Numbered from the stretch's first letter, positions 53,599-63,217 are shown. The stretch: DNA of 64,000 bases from CAMDMI01 sp044379485 (GCA_044379485.1 JBIPOE010000009.1:10082-74081); one strand, 5' to 3'. Numbers and translations are program-made. Notes: a model not told the origin generated them from the letters alone.

Positions 53599-55137
53599 AT
53601 GATAAAGATCAAAACAGCCTTATTGTCAACATTTTACAAGGATAGGCTGGATGTGTTAGCAAATGTATTGGGGAAACTTGACGTTGGATTGATATCTACT
53701 GGAGGCACTTTGGAATTTTTGAAAAATCTTGGATTGGAAGTCAAACCTGTTGAAGATCTGACCGATTTTCCGGAGATGCTGGGTGGTAGAGTAAAAACGC
53801 TTCACCCAAAGGTATTTGGTGGGATTTTAAATCGGAGGCATATCGCTGAGGATCAGGTTCAGATTGCTGAATTTGATATTCCTTCAATTGATTTGGTTGT
53901 GGTAAACCTATATCCATTTGAGGAAACCTTAAAAAATGGAGGTACATTGCAGGAAATGATTGAGAAAATTGATATTGGAGGTGTTTCTCTCATTCGGGCT
54001 TCTGCAAAAAACTTTACCGATGTTTGTATCGTTGCCGACCCTTCCGATTATATAAAAGTATCGGAGGAATTGGAACTTAGTTCTGGATTTATAAGTCTGG
54101 ACACAAGAAAGAGACTTGCCGCTAAGGCTTTCCAAATTACATCATCCTATGATGCTATGATTGGCCAATATCTTAGTGAACAAGCTGGTACAGAAGATGA
54201 ATTACCAGAATCCTGGATTTCAATAGCTTCTCCAAAGAATGCCCTTAGATATGGTGAAAATCCACATCAAAAGGCGGCATTTTATGGAAACCTGAGTAAA
54301 AGTTATGAACAAATTCATGGAAAAGAGCTCAGCCACAACAATCTTGTGGACGCTGCCGCGGCCTTTGATCTTTTAAGTGAATTTGAAGCCAGCAAACCAG
54401 CAACGGTTATTGTTAAACATACCAATGCCTGTGGAGTTGCAGTTTCTGATACACTGTCAAATTCATATCAATTGGCACTTTCATGTGATCCAACTTCTGC
54501 ATTTGGAGGCGTAATAGCTGTAAATCATAAAGTTGATGTGCGAACTGCGCAATTACTGAATGATTTATTCTTCGAAATCTTAATGGCACCTGATTTTGAA
54601 ACAGATGCACTCGAAATATTAAAAACAAAGAAAAACCGGATTCTATTGCGCTCAAAATTGAGCCAAAAACCAGTTTGGCAAATTAAGTCTGTTTTCAATG
54701 GCCTTTTGGTTCAGCAGAATGACCTTGCTTTAGTAAAAAAAGAAGATTGCAAAATAGTAAGTGAAAAAATCCCAGTCGATTCAGATTGGGCAAATATGCT
54801 TTTTGCCAACAAAATAGTAAAACATACCAAAAGCAATACCATAGTTTTAGCGAAAGAAGGCATATTGCTTGCCAGTGGAACCGGCCAGACTAGCCGGGTA
54901 GATGCGTTAAAACAAGCCATTCATAAAGCAAAATCTTTTGGTTTTGACCTGAACGGTTCGGCAATGGCTTCTGATGCATTTTTTCCTTTTCCCGATTGTG
55001 TAGAAATCGCAGCAGGGGAGGGGATTAAGTCCGTAATTCAACCAGGCGGATCTATAAAAGATCAAGACTCAATTGATGCCTGTAATCGATTGGGAATCTG
55101 CATGGTAACAACAGGATTAAGACATTTCAAACATTAA
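53599..55137 (+). CDS. purH: Bifunctional purine biosynthesis protein PurH
   Basis: PurH does the last two steps of IMP synthesis: AICAR formyltransferase and IMP cyclohydrolase. The 512-aa protein has the N-terminal MGS-like cyclohydrolase domain (LLSTFYKDRLDVLANVL, then LISTGGTLEFLK and MLGGRVKTLHPKVFGGIL). The formyltransferase domain has RYGENPHQKAAFYG and VKHTNACGVAV. It ends RLGICMVTTGLRHFKH, a standard finish. It stands alone with its own -7 element. Confidence 0.96.
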   Translation: MIKIKTALLSTFYKDRLDVLANVLGKLDVGLISTGGTLEFLKNLGLEVKPVEDLTDFPEMLGGRVKTLHPKVFGGILNRRHIAEDQVQIAEFDIPSIDLVVVNLYPFEETLKNGGTLQEMIEKIDIGGVSLIRASAKNFTDVCIVADPSDYIKVSEELELSSGFISLDTRKRLAAKAFQITSSYDAMIGQYLSEQAGTEDELPESWISIASPKNALRYGENPHQKAAFYGNLSKSYEQIHGKELSHNNLVDAAAAFDLLSEFEASKPATVIVKHTNACGVAVSDTLSNSYQLALSCDPTSAFGGVIAVNHKVDVRTAQLLNDLFFEILMAPDFETDALEILKTKKNRILLRSKLSQKPVWQIKSVFNGLLVQQNDLALVKKEDCKIVSEKIPVDSDWANMLFANKIVKHTKSNTIVLAKEGILLASGTGQTSRVDALKQAIHKAKSFGFDLNGSAMASDAFFPFPDCVEIAAGEGIKSVIQPGGSIKDQDSIDACNRLGICMVTTGLRHFKH

Positions 55138-55186
55138 AATAATTCAATTTTAAAACACAAGCCTAAGTTAAGACTTAGCTCATCAA

Positions 55187-56212
55187 ATGGGTTTATTTGA
55201 TTTTTTCACCAGCGATATTGCCATTGACCTTGGTACAGCCAATACGCTGATTATTTATAAAGACAAAATAGTTGTCGACGAACCTTCCATCGTAGCTCTC
55301 AATAAGAATACAGGAAAGGTAATTGCAATAGGTAAAGAGGCGATGCAAATGCATGAAAAGACGCATGACAGCATCAAAACTATTCGTCCTTTAAAAGACG
55401 GAGTTATTGCTGACTTTACAGCGGCAGAACAAATGATTCGAGGTATGATCAAAATGATCTACAAGGGAAATTCCTGGTTTTCTCCTTCCCACCGGATGGT
55501 AATTTGTATTCCTTCCGGTATAACAGAAGTAGAAAAAAGAGCGGTAAAAGATTCTGCAGAACACGCCGGGGCAAAAGAAGTGTACATGATAGCCGAACCT
55601 TTGGCCGCAGCCATTGGGATTGGCATCGACATTGAGCAACCCGTAGGTTCTATGATAGTGGATATCGGTGGAGGAACAACTGAAATTGCGGTTATTGCCC
55701 TTTCGGGTATTGTTTGCGATCAGTCCATTCGAATTGCCGGGGATGTTTTTACAAAAGATATCCTGGACTATATGCGACGGCAGCACAACCTTCTGATTGG
55801 AGAAAGAACGGCTGAGCGAATAAAAATTGAAGTTGGTGCTTCATTGTCTGAATTAGAAAATCCACCACCAGACTATGAAGTAAGGGGAAGAGATTTGATG
55901 ACAGGTATTCCAAAGGTAATCAAAGTTACGTATTCAGAAATTGCATTTGCTTTGGATAAGTCGGTTTCTAAAATAGAGGAAGCAGTTCTTAAGGCATTGG
56001 AAATCAGTCCTCCTGAGCTTTCTGCAGATATTTATGACAAGGGCATACACCTCACAGGCGGTGGGGCTTTGTTAAGGGGATTAGACAAAAGACTTCATAT
56101 GAGAACCAAATTGCCAATCCACATTGCAGAGGATCCATTAAGAGCAGTTGTGAGAGGTACTGGTATTGCATTAAAGCATTTGGATAATTTCAAAGCGGTT
56201 TTGATGACGTAG
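55187..56212 (+). CDS. mreB: Rod-shape actin-like protein MreB
   Basis: MreB forms membrane-bound filaments that guide side-wall peptidoglycan synthesis. The 341-aa protein has the actin-fold phosphate 1 loop IDLGTANTLIIYKDK (near 12), the phosphate 2 loop DIGGGTTEIAVIALSG (near 158) and the adenosine loop LTGGGALLRGLD. It lacks an N-terminal amphipathic helix beyond MGLFDFFTSD. It heads mreBCD; a heptamer-repeat island separates it from mreC. Confidence 0.96.
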   Translation: MGLFDFFTSDIAIDLGTANTLIIYKDKIVVDEPSIVALNKNTGKVIAIGKEAMQMHEKTHDSIKTIRPLKDGVIADFTAAEQMIRGMIKMIYKGNSWFSPSHRMVICIPSGITEVEKRAVKDSAEHAGAKEVYMIAEPLAAAIGIGIDIEQPVGSMIVDIGGGTTEIAVIALSGIVCDQSIRIAGDVFTKDILDYMRRQHNLLIGERTAERIKIEVGASLSELENPPPDYEVRGRDLMTGIPKVIKVTYSEIAFALDKSVSKIEEAVLKALEISPPELSADIYDKGIHLTGGGALLRGLDKRLHMRTKLPIHIAEDPLRAVVRGTGIALKHLDNFKAVLMT

Positions 56213-56223
56213 GAAGAATTTGT

Positions 56224-56279
56224 AATTGACAATTGACAATGTATAGTTGTTAATTGTCAATTATAAATTGTCAATTAAT
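56224..56279. repeat. Seven-nucleotide-period tandem repeat island between mreB and mreC
   Basis: Eight consecutive heptamers can be read: AATTGAC, AATTGAC, AATGTAT, AGTTGTT, AATTGTC, AATTATA, AATTGTC, AATTAAT. The early copies (AATTGAC) and late copies (AATTGTC) are near reverse complements, so the block can also form a hairpin. The period-7 pattern resembles short tandemly repeated sequences (STRR) known in cyanobacteria. It ends 7 nt before the likely mreC start codon. Confidence 0.65.
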
Positions 56280-56286
56280 TTGCGAC

Positions 56287-57126
56287 TTGGGTTCTCTTTT
56301 TAAATTTCTTTATGAATACAGGTTATTTTTCCTGTTTGTTCTCCTTGAGCTGATTTGCTTTTGGTTGGTTGTAAATAAAAATCTTAAACAAAATACTGCT
56401 TTTTTGAACTCGTCAAACGAGTTCACAGCTAAGTTAATGTCTGTTTCTGATGCGGTTACGGGATACTTTGGCTTGGTTCAGGAAAATGAAAAGCTTGCAA
56501 AAGAGAATGCAAAGCTCAATTCTCTGTTAGTTAAAAGCGAGCAAACCATTCAAAAAATGGCGATGGATAGCCTCCATATTCCAGTAATGGAAAATCAGTA
56601 CAGCTTTATTGTGGCCAAAGTAATTAACAATTCAGTGGCAAGACCTAACAACTATATTACCCTGAATAAGGGCTTAAGCGATGGAATTAAACCCGGAATG
56701 GGAATTATTTCTCCGCAAGGTGTGGTTGGGAGAGTAATGGTGTGCTCGCAACATTTCAGCACAGCAACATCTTTGTTACATTCCAAAATGTTGATCTCTG
56801 CTGAAATTTCCAGAATTAATGCTTCAGGTTCATTAAAATGGCAAGGAACCAATCCAGACCAGGCCAATCTTGAATATGTTGCAAGACATTTGAAGCCTAA
56901 AAAAGGAGATACAATAAGGACATCTGAGTATAGTAATATATTACCCGAAGGAATACACGTGGGTATCATTCGAAGTATTAGTTTAAAAACCGATGCTACT
57001 TTTTACAATATTGTTGTGGATTTGGCGACAGATTTCAGCACTTTGAATTATGTATATGTGATTGATAATAAGTTAAAGGCGGAAAAAGACACCTTGCAAT
57101 TTCAAACAACTGGCCAGGTAGAATGA
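56287..57126 (+). CDS. mreC: Rod-shape-determining protein MreC
   Basis: MreC is a periplasmic coiled-coil protein linking MreB to cell-wall enzymes. I chose the TTG at 56287 (MGSLFKFLYEYR), because codons before it derive from the heptamer repeat; a TTG at 56254 would add 11 such residues. The protein (279 aa) has an N-terminal anchor (LFFLFVLLELICFWLVV), a coiled coil near 60-95 (ENEKLAKENAKLNSL) and a beta-barrel C-terminal domain with GVVGRVMVCSQHFSTAT. mreD follows, overlapping by 4 nt. Confidence 0.88.
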   Translation: MGSLFKFLYEYRLFFLFVLLELICFWLVVNKNLKQNTAFLNSSNEFTAKLMSVSDAVTGYFGLVQENEKLAKENAKLNSLLVKSEQTIQKMAMDSLHIPVMENQYSFIVAKVINNSVARPNNYITLNKGLSDGIKPGMGIISPQGVVGRVMVCSQHFSTATSLLHSKMLISAEISRINASGSLKWQGTNPDQANLEYVARHLKPKKGDTIRTSEYSNILPEGIHVGIIRSISLKTDATFYNIVVDLATDFSTLNYVYVIDNKLKAEKDTLQFQTTGQVE

Positions 57127-57644
57127 AAACCAGAAATATATTTCAGCTTCTCTTAAAGATAATTATTTATCTTTTGTCTTATCTTTTGATTTTTAGTCAC
57201 TTGCATTTATTTGGCTTGGTTTTGTGCCTAAGCTATACGGCAGTTATTTTCTTATTACCCTTTGGAACAAATCCAGTTAGGGTTATGCTTTTTGCATTTG
57301 CTGCAGGTTTATTGGTTGATATCTACCATTCTACTTTAGGCATTCATACAGCTGCTTGTGTGCTTATGGCTTTTTTTAGGGCCAATTTGCTGAATTGGAT
57401 GGTTCCAGCCGGGGGGTATGAAGATTATATGACTGTCAGCATTTCATCCATGGGTTTGAAATGGTTTTTTCCCTATGCCTTTATTTTGGTTTTTCTACAT
57501 CATTGCCTATATTTTTTTATAGATACTGCTTCGTTAATAGACTTTCCTATGTTGATGGTTAAGATATTGGCAACCACTATGTTTACGATTTTTACAATTG
57601 TGCTTTTGCAGTTGGGGATTGAACCTCCTGGAAGGGGGGATTGA
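57123..57644 (+). CDS. mreD: Rod-shape-determining protein MreD
   Basis: MreD is a small inner-membrane protein of the elongasome. The 173-aa sequence is very hydrophobic with about five helices, including LLSYLLIFSHLHLFGLVLCL and FAFAAGLLVDIYHSTLGIHT, the latter the family's best-kept region. It overlaps mreC by 4 nt (ATGA). mrdA (PBP2) and rodA, which often follow, are absent; the next gene is convergent. Confidence 0.85.
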   Translation: MKTRNIFQLLLKIIIYLLSYLLIFSHLHLFGLVLCLSYTAVIFLLPFGTNPVRVMLFAFAAGLLVDIYHSTLGIHTAACVLMAFFRANLLNWMVPAGGYEDYMTVSISSMGLKWFFPYAFILVFLHHCLYFFIDTASLIDFPMLMVKILATTMFTIFTIVLLQLGIEPPGRGD

Positions 57645-57762
57645 AAAGTAAATAAAAACTAGCTAAAGTAGTTCTACAATTGAACTATGAAATGCTGGTA
57701 CCAATCTAAAATCAGAATATATGCTTCTTTATCTTCAAATAATAGAGAGACCTATCAAGAAG

Positions 57763-59907
57763 CTACCTCAAGTCCATTTCCTTCACCAAATGCTTGCTGT
57801 CTCCTACCTTGTCTATCACCCAAAGCACATAGCCAATGTCGCAGGTAATGTTTCTACAAATGCGGCTATCGAAATAATAGTCGCTCATAGTGCCTTCCCA
57901 AACCCGATCGAAGTTTACACCTATCAGTTCTCCTTTGGCATTTAAAACCGGGCTGCCGGAATTTCCACCAGTAGAATGATTGGAGGCTATAAAGGCCACA
58001 GGCACAGGGCCTTCTTTGCTATTGTTTTGCGTTTTATATTTTTCTTTCAGGCCATTTTCCAACATAAAGTCAAACTCAGTATCGGCCTTTTCCAGGATGC
58101 CAGCCGTAGTGCTTTGCCAGGTGTATTGGACTCCATCTTTTGGTTTGTATCCCGCCACATTTCCAAATGCCACCCGAAATGTTTGATTTGCATCGGGATA
58201 AAACTGCCGGGTTTTTTCCATTTCCATTAAGCCATTAAAAAATATCTGATTGTTGATTTCCAAACTTGTTGCAACCTGTAAAAAAGCAGGAGAGAAAGTT
58301 TTAATATATTGATCCTGAAGAACCTTCATCAATTTATAAGCATTGCTTTTAACCAAAATGTTGGAATCGCCTTTTAATACTTTGCTGGCTATTTTCCATA
58401 CTGCAGTCGAATCAAACCACTTCCCTTTGTCAAAAAATTCCTTTTGAAACTGTCCCGATTCAATAGGAAACTTGGCTACCATTTCCAAAAATTCTGGTGC
58501 ATGCATTTGGTCCGGAATGTCTTTTCTGTAAGCCTCCATGTAAACTTTAAAAAGTGCCCGTTCAACCTCCACATCAGTATCTTTCCAGATATAGCGGATA
58601 GAAGCTTTATAATCTTCAAGCTGTTTGGCTTTTAATTTTGGATCTTGTTTTGGATCCTTTTGGTACAAAGTTTTTGTAAACTTTATGATTGAAAAAAAGT
58701 CATTCACCAATACAGCTTCTGATTGATATTCGGCTGGAATACGCAAGGTCCTCATTTTTTCATATCCTGATTTCAGATTCTCCAAAGCATCCAAATACAT
58801 CTTTCCTTCCTGCCCTTTACCAGAAAAGTAGGTTTTATATCGCTCTTCTACCTTTCTCTTACTGCCAATAGCGTCTGCTTTTGCCATCCCCAAAGACTCA
58901 CCTTGCCATTTTTTCCAGGCATTGGCAATATCAGCCTGGGTTGATGCATATTTAATTCGTTTCTCTTGAGATGATTTCATGGCAGCATTTATTACGTCAA
59001 GGCGCTTGGTTCTCAGTGCTATTTTCTTTGGGTTTATTACCTGAGTCACCACTTCAAGGGCAAAGGAAGGCAAATATTCATTCGTTCTTCCAGGGTAGCC
59101 TACCACCATGGTAAAGTCACCTTCCTTGATACCAGTAGTGGAAATTGGCAAAAATTTCTTTGGTGTATAGGGTTGATTATCTGGAGAGTAAGTTGCAGGT
59201 TTATTGTCCTTTCCTGCATAAATTCTAAACAAGGAAAAGTCACCTGTATGTCTTGGCCAAACCCAGTTATCTGTATCTCCACCAAATTTACCAATACTGC
59301 TCGGTGGTGCACCTACCAAACGAATATCCGTAAAGGTTTCATATACAATCATCCATTGCTGAAGTCCCCCAAAAAATGGTTTAATCTGATATTGATAATG
59401 GGTACCGGCTATTGCTTTGGCGCCTATTTTTTTTAGATTGGCATCTATGGCCGTATTTTTTTCTTTATCAGATAGGGTAGGGGAGATGCCTTCAATTGCC
59501 TGATTCGTAACATCTTCCATTCTTACCAAAATAGAAACCGATAATCCCGGATTTGCCAGTTCTTCTTTTTGATTTTTGGCCCAAAATCCATTTTGTAGAT
59601 AATCATGCTCAATGCTTGAATGGCTTTGGATTTGACTATGTCCACAATGGTGGTTTGTGAGTATAAGTCCCTGATTGGAAATTATTTCTGCTGTACAGCC
59701 TCTCCCAAAAAGGACAACTGCATCCTTCAAAGATGGCTGAGTGGTTGAATAGATAGCCTCAGGAGTAAGCAGAAAACCCTTTGCTTTCATTTGCTCAAAA
59801 ATGGCAGAATTGATAAGTGATGGCGGCCACATGCCTTCATCTGCCTTTGAAAATTGTATGAAAAAAGTAGAAAAAAAGAACAGAAGCATAAGTTTGGAAA
59901 ATCGCAT
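57763..59907 (-). CDS. S46 dipeptidyl-peptidase, DPP11-like
   Basis: S46 peptidases cut dipeptides from the N-terminus of peptides in the periplasm. The 714-aa protein has a signal peptide and a split chymotrypsin fold: His in LTNHHCGHS (near 86), Asp in GGDTDNWVWPRHTGDF (near 212) and the nucleophile Ser in GGNSGSPV (near 650). Eighteen residues after that Ser there is an Arg (VNFDRVWEG). In known family members this position is Arg in DPP11, which prefers Asp/Glu at P1, and Gly in DPP7. I infer DPP11-type specificity. Confidence 0.88.
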   Translation of the reverse strand: MRFSKLMLLFFFSTFFIQFSKADEGMWPPSLINSAIFEQMKAKGFLLTPEAIYSTTQPSLKDAVVLFGRGCTAEIISNQGLILTNHHCGHSQIQSHSSIEHDYLQNGFWAKNQKEELANPGLSVSILVRMEDVTNQAIEGISPTLSDKEKNTAIDANLKKIGAKAIAGTHYQYQIKPFFGGLQQWMIVYETFTDIRLVGAPPSSIGKFGGDTDNWVWPRHTGDFSLFRIYAGKDNKPATYSPDNQPYTPKKFLPISTTGIKEGDFTMVVGYPGRTNEYLPSFALEVVTQVINPKKIALRTKRLDVINAAMKSSQEKRIKYASTQADIANAWKKWQGESLGMAKADAIGSKRKVEERYKTYFSGKGQEGKMYLDALENLKSGYEKMRTLRIPAEYQSEAVLVNDFFSIIKFTKTLYQKDPKQDPKLKAKQLEDYKASIRYIWKDTDVEVERALFKVYMEAYRKDIPDQMHAPEFLEMVAKFPIESGQFQKEFFDKGKWFDSTAVWKIASKVLKGDSNILVKSNAYKLMKVLQDQYIKTFSPAFLQVATSLEINNQIFFNGLMEMEKTRQFYPDANQTFRVAFGNVAGYKPKDGVQYTWQSTTAGILEKADTEFDFMLENGLKEKYKTQNNSKEGPVPVAFIASNHSTGGNSGSPVLNAKGELIGVNFDRVWEGTMSDYYFDSRICRNITCDIGYVLWVIDKVGDSKHLVKEMDLR

Positions 59908-60018
59908 ATTAAATCTTTTGTTATTTCTGTTTTTTTAGAAAATGGGAATGGAAAATTGATTTAAATAATTTTCATCAAAGGAGAGAAATTTATTGATAAT
60001 CAAAGATGTAAGGAGATT

Positions 60019-60579
60019 TTACCTGTACCTAACTTTAAAAATCCCATCCTTCACATCCATAAATTCTTTTGGATTGGTGGTATTTCTCATTTTGAAATTG
60101 AACCTACCAAAAGCGGTGGTAGAGTCCACTCTGGTAACCTGAATTCGATTTGTAGGTTCGTTAATGATCTCCCAATTTTTTGTTTCAGAATCTACATTTC
60201 CTACAAGCAAGTCAGTTTTTGCATTGGCAAAAATTTTGGCCCCAATGTAGGTGCCTTGCTTTTTACTTTGGAAATCGTAAAGTGCAAACTCTATATTTCT
60301 TGACAATGAAATGTCCAGACCTCTTCTTACCTCTGTTTCAGCGTAAAATATGGTGACTTCGGTAAAGTTTTTCTTTAAAAAAATACTGGCTGGCAAACCT
60401 CCTTTTGATGCAGACGCAAACGGTATGGTATCCATGGTGCAAATTACATACTGATCAAAAGCAGCAGTGTCAATAGGTAGCGGTTTAACAATTGGCTTTG
60501 CATCTTCCTTTTTTTTGCATGAAAAAGAGTATAAGCCGCTAAAAATCAAAAGTATATAAAAAAGTAATTGGTTCTTCAT
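60019..60579 (-). CDS. Lipoprotein of unknown function
   Basis: The 186-aa protein has a lipoprotein signal with a Cys in LYSFSCKKK near residue 21 and a short Lys/Glu/Pro linker. The rest is beta-rich (SIFLKKNFTEVTIFYAETEV, FGRFNFKMRN), resembling DUF6252-type Bacteroidota lipoproteins; I would not rely on that match. It is on the same strand as dnaG and follows it by 46 nt. Function unknown. Confidence 0.7.
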   Translation of the reverse strand: MKNQLLFYILLIFSGLYSFSCKKKEDAKPIVKPLPIDTAAFDQYVICTMDTIPFASASKGGLPASIFLKKNFTEVTIFYAETEVRRGLDISLSRNIEFALYDFQSKKQGTYIGAKIFANAKTDLLVGNVDSETKNWEIINEPTNRIQVTRVDSTTAFGRFNFKMRNTTNPKEFMDVKDGIFKVRYR

Positions 60580-60625
60580 AAATTAAGATAACCATATATC
60601 AATTCGCAAATATGTAGCGAGAAAG

Positions 60626-62563
60626 TTAAAAATGGTTCATTACCGATCCAAGTTCCTTTGAAAGTTCAATTTCAATCTTTTTCTTTTCATGAATTTCTGT
60701 TAAAATGATTAGCTCCTCGTCCACATTTTCAAGGTTTTCAAGTTTAAGGCGGAGCTCTTCCATTTCTTTAAACAGATATTGCTTTTTTAACTGTAAAATA
60801 TTGGAATACAAAGATTTGGAAACTTGTTGCTCATCCATATCTGCAAATTCGTCAAAGGATCTTTCGGTGTAACGCATTATTTTTTCCTGAACAGGGGAGC
60901 ACATATCAATCACAAGTCTTTTAATAAATTCATCATTGTGATGGAAAAAATATTCAGGTTTCAATTCATCTCCAAAATCCAGCCGCTCTGAATATTCAAC
61001 TATCATCCTTTTAAAAGAATCTGTTTTGAATTCAACCTCTGCCAATTGCTCAAAAACATAAGTTGCAATCAAATACTGGTCCTCAATGGTTTTGTGTCCA
61101 TGCAAAATCAGTATTCTAACTATCTCTCTTTCAAGGTCATAAATTATGGATCTTTTTTCCTTAAATTCCTGGTTATAAGGACTTTCAGGGAGTTCTAAAG
61201 GCGGAAGATCCTGAAGTCCATTGTCTATTCTGGGTTTTGGCTTTCTTAACTTTTCATAAATTTTTAAATTAAGCGATTCGGTCATTGCCTCTTCGCTCAT
61301 CTTAAATAAACGGGAAGCCTCCGTTATAAAAACAGACCGCTTTATCACATCCGAAACCAGACTTATGGTTTCCAGGATTGAATCAATAGATTCTGCCTTT
61401 TTAAAAGGGTCAGCTGCTGCTTCCTCGGCTGCCAATCCAGCTTTAAAACTGATAAAATCCTGGGTGTGGGACTTTAGAAATTCCTCCAAAGTACTGGCGC
61501 CGAAGGCTTTGGCATAACTATCCGGATCGTGGCCATCGGGTAAAACCACTGCCCGGACATTTAAACCTGCAGCCACAATCAGGTCTATTCCCCTCAGCGA
61601 TGCCTTTATTCCTGCCTTGTCTCCATCATACAGCAAGGTTAGGTTTTGCGTAAACCTACCTACCAACTTGATTTGGCCTTCAGTCAAAGAGGTTCCGGAA
61701 CTTGCCACCGTATTGCCAATTCCAGCCTGGTGCATGGCAATTACATCCATGTAACCCTCTGTCAGATAGCACATATCGGAAACCCGAATGGCTTGTCGGG
61801 CCTGGTACAACCCATAAAGCGCATTGCTTTTGTCATACAATACACTTTCCGGACTATTGATGTATTTGGGCTGATTTTTATCAGAACCCAACATTCTGGC
61901 TCCAAAGGCAATTACTTTACCCGAAACATTTAGAATTGGAAAAGTGACCCTTCCCCGAAATCGGTCGTAGGTTTTGTGGGTTTCATCATTTTTTAGAATC
62001 AGGCCAGCCTTTTCCAGTAAATCCAGGTTATGCTGTTTTTTTTCGGCCTCTTTCATAAGGCCGTCCCACTCGTTTAGGGCATAGCCAAGACCAAAACTTT
62101 CAATGATATCAGACCGTAAACCACGTTCCTTAAAATAGCTCAGACCAATCGATTTCCCTTCTTCCGATTCGGTAAGATTTCGTTTAAAAAACTCCAGAGC
62201 AAAGTTCATCACAATTTGAACCGCTTCTTTTTCAGACTGTTTAGCTTGCTCTTCTCTTAAATCTGTTTCACTTTCCTCAAGTGTAATGTTATATTTTTTA
62301 GCCAGGAATCGTAGCGCTTCCACATACCCCATTGATTCTATATCCATCACAAATGAAATGGCATCACCTCCTTTTCCACACCCAAAGCATTTGTAAATTC
62401 CCTTGGCTGGATTTACTTTAAAAGAAGGTGATTTTTCCTCGTGAAAGGGACAGTTTGATTCCCAATTGGCACCCTTCTTTTTGAGATTGGTATATTCGCC
62501 AATGAGTCCAACTAAATCAGCTGCAACGGTTATTTGCTCAATACTTGCTCTTGATATCGCCAT
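60626..62563 (-). CDS. dnaG: DNA primase
   Basis: DnaG makes RNA primers for replication. The 645-aa protein has the N-terminal zinc finger (NCPFHEEKSPSF near 38, then YKCFGCGKGG near 57). The Toprim catalytic core contains LTEGYMDVIAMHQAG and LLYDGDKAGIKASLRG. The C-terminal domain that binds helicase follows from about 440. No rpoD or rpsU-type partner is adjacent; the gene is upstream of an unknown lipoprotein gene. Confidence 0.95.
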   Translation of the reverse strand: MAISRASIEQITVAADLVGLIGEYTNLKKKGANWESNCPFHEEKSPSFKVNPAKGIYKCFGCGKGGDAISFVMDIESMGYVEALRFLAKKYNITLEESETDLREEQAKQSEKEAVQIVMNFALEFFKRNLTESEEGKSIGLSYFKERGLRSDIIESFGLGYALNEWDGLMKEAEKKQHNLDLLEKAGLILKNDETHKTYDRFRGRVTFPILNVSGKVIAFGARMLGSDKNQPKYINSPESVLYDKSNALYGLYQARQAIRVSDMCYLTEGYMDVIAMHQAGIGNTVASSGTSLTEGQIKLVGRFTQNLTLLYDGDKAGIKASLRGIDLIVAAGLNVRAVVLPDGHDPDSYAKAFGASTLEEFLKSHTQDFISFKAGLAAEEAAADPFKKAESIDSILETISLVSDVIKRSVFITEASRLFKMSEEAMTESLNLKIYEKLRKPKPRIDNGLQDLPPLELPESPYNQEFKEKRSIIYDLEREIVRILILHGHKTIEDQYLIATYVFEQLAEVEFKTDSFKRMIVEYSERLDFGDELKPEYFFHHNDEFIKRLVIDMCSPVQEKIMRYTERSFDEFADMDEQQVSKSLYSNILQLKKQYLFKEMEELRLKLENLENVDEELIILTEIHEKKKIEIELSKELGSVMNHF

Positions 62564-62726
62564 TTTGAAAGAAGGGCCGTAAAGTTACCTTTATCATGAA
62601 TAGGAAAAAAAGAAGTTAATAAAATAGTTGATACGCCAATTGCCCTATTGGTTTTTCGCCTGTTTTTACAAAGTCGAATGGCAGCATTTTTTTTTAGTAT
62701 TTGCAAAATTATAAGGGTTTTGATTC

Positions 62727-62734
62727 TAATTTTG
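62727..62734 (+). promoter_or_regulatory. -7 element for the GNAT gene
   Basis: TAATTTTG fits TAnnTTTG and lies 18 nt before the chosen ATG at 62753. A TTTG lies 23 nt upstream (62700-62703), slightly beyond the usual spacing. This supports the short start of the GNAT gene. Confidence 0.5.
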
Positions 62735-62752
62735 AGCCTTGAAAATCTAGTT

Positions 62753-63208
62753 ATGCAAATTAATTACAGGGAAGCAACACCAAATGACATACCTGCACTC
62801 CTTGGCTTAATTAAGGAACTTGCAGAATTTGAAAACGCACCTGAAAAAGTAGAAACCACAAAGGCGCAATTGTTGGAAGATGGTTTTGGTCTTTCACCTT
62901 CGTATAAGGCCTTTGTGGCTGAATATGAAGGACTTGTAATTGCCTTTGCTTTGTCTTATATCCGGTATTCAACTTGGAAAGGCCGGGTTTTATATTTGGA
63001 AGATTTATATGTGCAGCTTCCAAATCGCTCCTCTGGGATTGGAAGGAAACTTCTGAACATGAAATTGGAATATGCCAAAACCTTTGGCATAAAACATTTA
63101 TGTCTCCAGGTCCTGGATTGGAATGCGAATGCCATTAAGTTTTATGAATCCTACGGGGCTCAATTGGACCAGGAATGGGTAAATGTGTTGATAGAGGTAA
63201 AGGATTAA
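62753..63208 (+). CDS. GNAT family N-acetyltransferase
   Basis: GNAT enzymes transfer an acetyl group from acetyl-CoA. I chose the ATG at 62753 (MQINYREATPNDIPALLGLI), giving 151 aa, because the 35 residues before it are hydrophobic and unlike the family. The acetyl-CoA loop is seen as LYVQLPNRSSGIGRKL, and a late NANAIKFYESYGAQ is typical of spermidine/ribosomal acetyltransferase-like members. Substrate unknown. The conserved unknown gene follows 9 nt downstream. Confidence 0.9.
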   Translation: MQINYREATPNDIPALLGLIKELAEFENAPEKVETTKAQLLEDGFGLSPSYKAFVAEYEGLVIAFALSYIRYSTWKGRVLYLEDLYVQLPNRSSGIGRKLLNMKLEYAKTFGIKHLCLQVLDWNANAIKFYESYGAQLDQEWVNVLIEVKD

Positions 63209-63217
63209 AATATATAA

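Noticed and set aside
57668..57686. Possible hairpin TAGTTC...GAACTA between mreD and the S46 gene as a terminator
   Set aside because: The stem is only 6 bp, A/T rich, with no T run on either strand.
57721..57945. Forward frame in the mreD/S46 gap and the start of the S46 gene's antisense
   Set aside because: It mostly covers the antisense of the S46 peptidase C-terminus, which is well supported on the minus strand.
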